This document shows, piece after piece, positions 5,765-7,224 of a stretch of 7,224 bases of DNA. Origin of the DNA: Planctomycetaceae bacterium (GTDB taxonomy: Bacteria > Planctomycetota > Planctomycetia > Planctomycetales > Planctomycetaceae); the NCBI GenBank assembly GCA_015487825.1, contig WFOZ01000057.1:1-7224 (forward strand), read 5' to 3'. The notes under the pieces were generated by a model, which did no database searches, was not told the DNA's origin, and saw nothing but the letters and a program-made list of their open reading frames with translations. The translations under genes were made by a program, and so were the position numbers. How positions within the stretch are numbered: the first letter of the stretch is position 1; the number at the start of each line of letters is the position of its first letter.

Positions 5765-7090
5765 ATGACGATACAAGCTGAATGGAAGCAAAAAGTTCTT
5801 GAGAGAGAGTGCCTGATTGGAGTGATCGGTCTGGGATATGTCGGCCTGCCTTTGATCAGTGCGTTTTTTAATAAAAAATATACAGCTCTCGGATTTGATG
5901 TTGACCCCTCTAAAATTGAAGCTCTGAACCAGGGGCAAAGCTACATCAAGCATATAAGTAGTGAAGAAGTTTCGAGCTGGCGAGATGCGGGGCAATTTGA
6001 AGCAACGGCTGACCTTTCTCGTCTATCGGAACCGGATGTACTGCTTATTTGCGTACCAACTCCTTTGAGTGACAGTCGAGATCCTGATTTAACATATGTT
6101 GAACAGACGACTCGTTCTATTGCGAAGGTGCTACGTCCCGGCCAGCTGATTGTCCTGGAAAGTACAACTTACCCGACGACAACTCGAGACGTGATGCTGC
6201 CGATTCTTGAAGAGTCCGGATTAAAGGTCGGTCAGGACTTCTTTCTGGCTTACAGTCCTGAACGGGAAGATCCAGGAAATGTCGATTTCACTGCAGCTGG
6301 AATACCCAAAGTTGTCGGCGGGCACGATCCTGTCAGCCTGGAGCTGGCTGTGGCACTCTATTCCCAGGCAATAGTTCAGGTCGTTCCCGTTTCAAGTTGC
6401 GAAGTTGCTGAGGCGTGTAAAATTCTGGAGAACACTTATCGGGCTGTTAACATCGCGCTGGTTAATGAACTCAAGATGCTCTTTGACCGCATGGGGATCG
6501 ATATCTGGGAAGTAATCGATGCTGCCAAAACAAAGCCCTTCGGCTTTCAGGCTTTTTATCCCGGGCCGGGTTTAGGAGGGCATTGTATCCCGATCGATCC
6601 GTTCTACCTGACCTGGCTGGCTCGTAAACAGGGCCTGACAACACGCTTCATTGAACTGGCAGGCGAAGTTAACTCCTTCATGCCTGAGTATGTTATCACA
6701 CGACTTGCTGAATTCCTGAATGATCGAAGTAAACCGATTAAAGGAAGTAAAATTCTTTTACTGGGTGTCGCTTACAAAAAAGATGTAGACGACCCTCGGG
6801 AAAGTCCATCGTTTATTTTAATGGAAGAACTCTTGAAACGGGGAGCGGAGCTTTCCTACAACGACCCGCATGTGCCGAGATTGCCGAAGATGAGACATCA
6901 CGATCTCCCGGAGATGGCAAGTGTTGAACTGAGCCCTGAAATATTGACCGCCCAGGATTGTGTGCTGATCGCAACAGATCATTCTGCTTACGATTATGAA
7001 TTTATTGTCAAACATTCCAATATGGTTCTCGACACCAGAAATGCCACTGTTGACGTGGCGGACCATCGGGAAAGAATATTAAAAGCCTGA
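5765..7090 (+). CDS. wbpA: UDP-N-acetyl-D-glucosamine 6-dehydrogenase (WbpA-type nucleotide-sugar dehydrogenase)
   Basis: This 441-residue cytoplasmic enzyme should oxidise UDP-GlcNAc to UDP-GlcNAc uronic acid with two NAD+, an early step in O-antigen or capsule sugar synthesis. Residues 17-30 hold the NAD-binding GLGYVG loop; Glu132 in ESTTYP and the YSPEREDPG motif (163-171) follow. Lys219 and Asn223 lie in EACKILENTY. The catalytic cysteine is Cys274 in GPGLGGHCIPIDPF (267-280). The C-terminal domain starts near 328 with ILLLGVAYKKDVDD and Arg345. KTKPFGFQAFYPGPG before the catalytic loop favours the WbpA group over plain UDP-glucose dehydrogenases, and the length matches (about 436). I chose ATG at 5765, giving an N terminus like WbpA's; a TTG at 5735 would add 10 unlikely residues. 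AGGAG (5746-5750) lies 14 bases upstream, farther than ideal. UDP-ManNAc (WecC-like) or UDP-glucose specificity cannot be fully excluded. Confidence 0.93.
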   Translation: MTIQAEWKQKVLERECLIGVIGLGYVGLPLISAFFNKKYTALGFDVDPSKIEALNQGQSYIKHISSEEVSSWRDAGQFEATADLSRLSEPDVLLICVPTPLSDSRDPDLTYVEQTTRSIAKVLRPGQLIVLESTTYPTTTRDVMLPILEESGLKVGQDFFLAYSPEREDPGNVDFTAAGIPKVVGGHDPVSLELAVALYSQAIVQVVPVSSCEVAEACKILENTYRAVNIALVNELKMLFDRMGIDIWEVIDAAKTKPFGFQAFYPGPGLGGHCIPIDPFYLTWLARKQGLTTRFIELAGEVNSFMPEYVITRLAEFLNDRSKPIKGSKILLLGVAYKKDVDDPRESPSFILMEELLKRGAELSYNDPHVPRLPKMRHHDLPEMASVELSPEILTAQDCVLIATDHSAYDYEFIVKHSNMVLDTRNATVDVADHRERILKA

Positions 7091-7104
7091 AACGAAATAA
7101 ATTA

Positions 7105-7127
7105 ACGGCGAGCGGGAGGCTCGCCGT
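7105..7127. terminator. Strong GC-rich hairpin after wbpA (terminator-like)
   Basis: ACGGCGAGC (7105-7113) and GCTCGCCGT (7119-7127) form a perfect 9-bp stem with a GGGAG loop, starting 14 bases after the wbpA stop. With a one-base bulge it extends to TTA/TAA. No T-run follows on the plus strand (AAGTTG), so it is not a textbook intrinsic terminator for wbpA. On the minus strand the hairpin is followed by a T-rich stretch, which would fit termination of transcripts from the right. It may protect the wbpA mRNA 3' end or be a dispersed repeat of the genome. Confidence 0.55.
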
Positions 7128-7132
7128 AAGTT

Positions 7133-7158
7133 GCAAATCGTAGAATAATAAGATTTGC
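7133..7158. repeat. 7-bp inverted repeat GCAAATC...GATTTGC
   Basis: GCAAATC (7133-7139) and GATTTGC (7152-7158) are exact inverted copies around a 12-base AT-rich centre (GTAGAATAATAA). The site lies between the hairpin and the ATG at 7173, where an operator or promoter of the next gene would be expected. It could also form a weak second hairpin. Confidence 0.3.
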
Positions 7159-7172
7159 CAGTCAAAATAATC

Positions 7173-7224
7173 ATGGATGATTTGAAACAAAAAACAACGC
7201 GCGCTTTCCAGTGGCGATTCGCAA
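7173..7224 (+). CDS. Probable start of next gene (truncated by window edge)
   Basis: ATG at 7173 opens a frame that stays open to the edge, reading MDDLKQKTTRAFQWRFA. The 'LKQKT...W' pattern resembles the N termini of Wzx-type polysaccharide flippases, which would suit a gene after wbpA, but 17 residues are too few to assign a family. No clear Shine-Dalgarno sequence precedes it. The frame could be chance. Confidence 0.35.
   Translation, partial: MDDLKQKTTRAFQWRFA

Overview
The window looks like chromosomal DNA of a Planctomycetes-like bacterium of moderate GC content. The clues are the style of the long, low-complexity, membrane-anchored hypothetical protein at the left edge, weak Shine-Dalgarno signals, loosely packed genes, and a GC-rich hairpin after the last complete gene. 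This assignment rests on pattern recognition; no rRNA or other marker gene is present.

Layout. (1) Bases 2-1873, plus strand: the 3' part of a large gene whose start lies outside the window. Its protein has a coiled-coil and low-complexity middle and three C-terminal membrane segments. (2) Bases 1947-4551, minus strand: three genes, read right to left. They are a DUF6159-type multi-pass membrane protein, a CynT-like beta-class carbonic anhydrase and a bestrophin-family channel. The last two are 33 bases apart and in the same reading frame, separated by one TGA and 11 sense codons. (3) Bases 4552-4802: a divergent intergenic region with two overlapping back-to-back sigma70-like promoter candidates. 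(4) Bases 4803-5435, plus strand: a small class I SAM-dependent methyltransferase. (5) Bases 5436-5764: a 329-base gap without a convincing gene, holding a short palindrome and a nested repeat. (6) Bases 5765-7090, plus strand: a WbpA-type UDP-N-acetylglucosamine 6-dehydrogenase, followed by a strong hairpin. (7) From 7173: the probable first codons of another gene that runs off the right edge.

How the genes may work together. The carbonic anhydrase and bestrophin form a plausible inorganic-carbon module: the enzyme interconverts CO2 and bicarbonate, and the channel could pass bicarbonate or another anion across the inner membrane. This is the most interesting part of the window, because direct bestrophin-carbonic anhydrase coupling is known mainly from photosynthetic eukaryotes. 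The right-hand genes look like the edge of a surface-polysaccharide locus: the dehydrogenase makes a UDP-uronic acid sugar precursor, and the methyltransferase and the truncated last gene could belong to the same pathway. I see no rRNA, tRNA, CRISPR array, transposase or phage gene.
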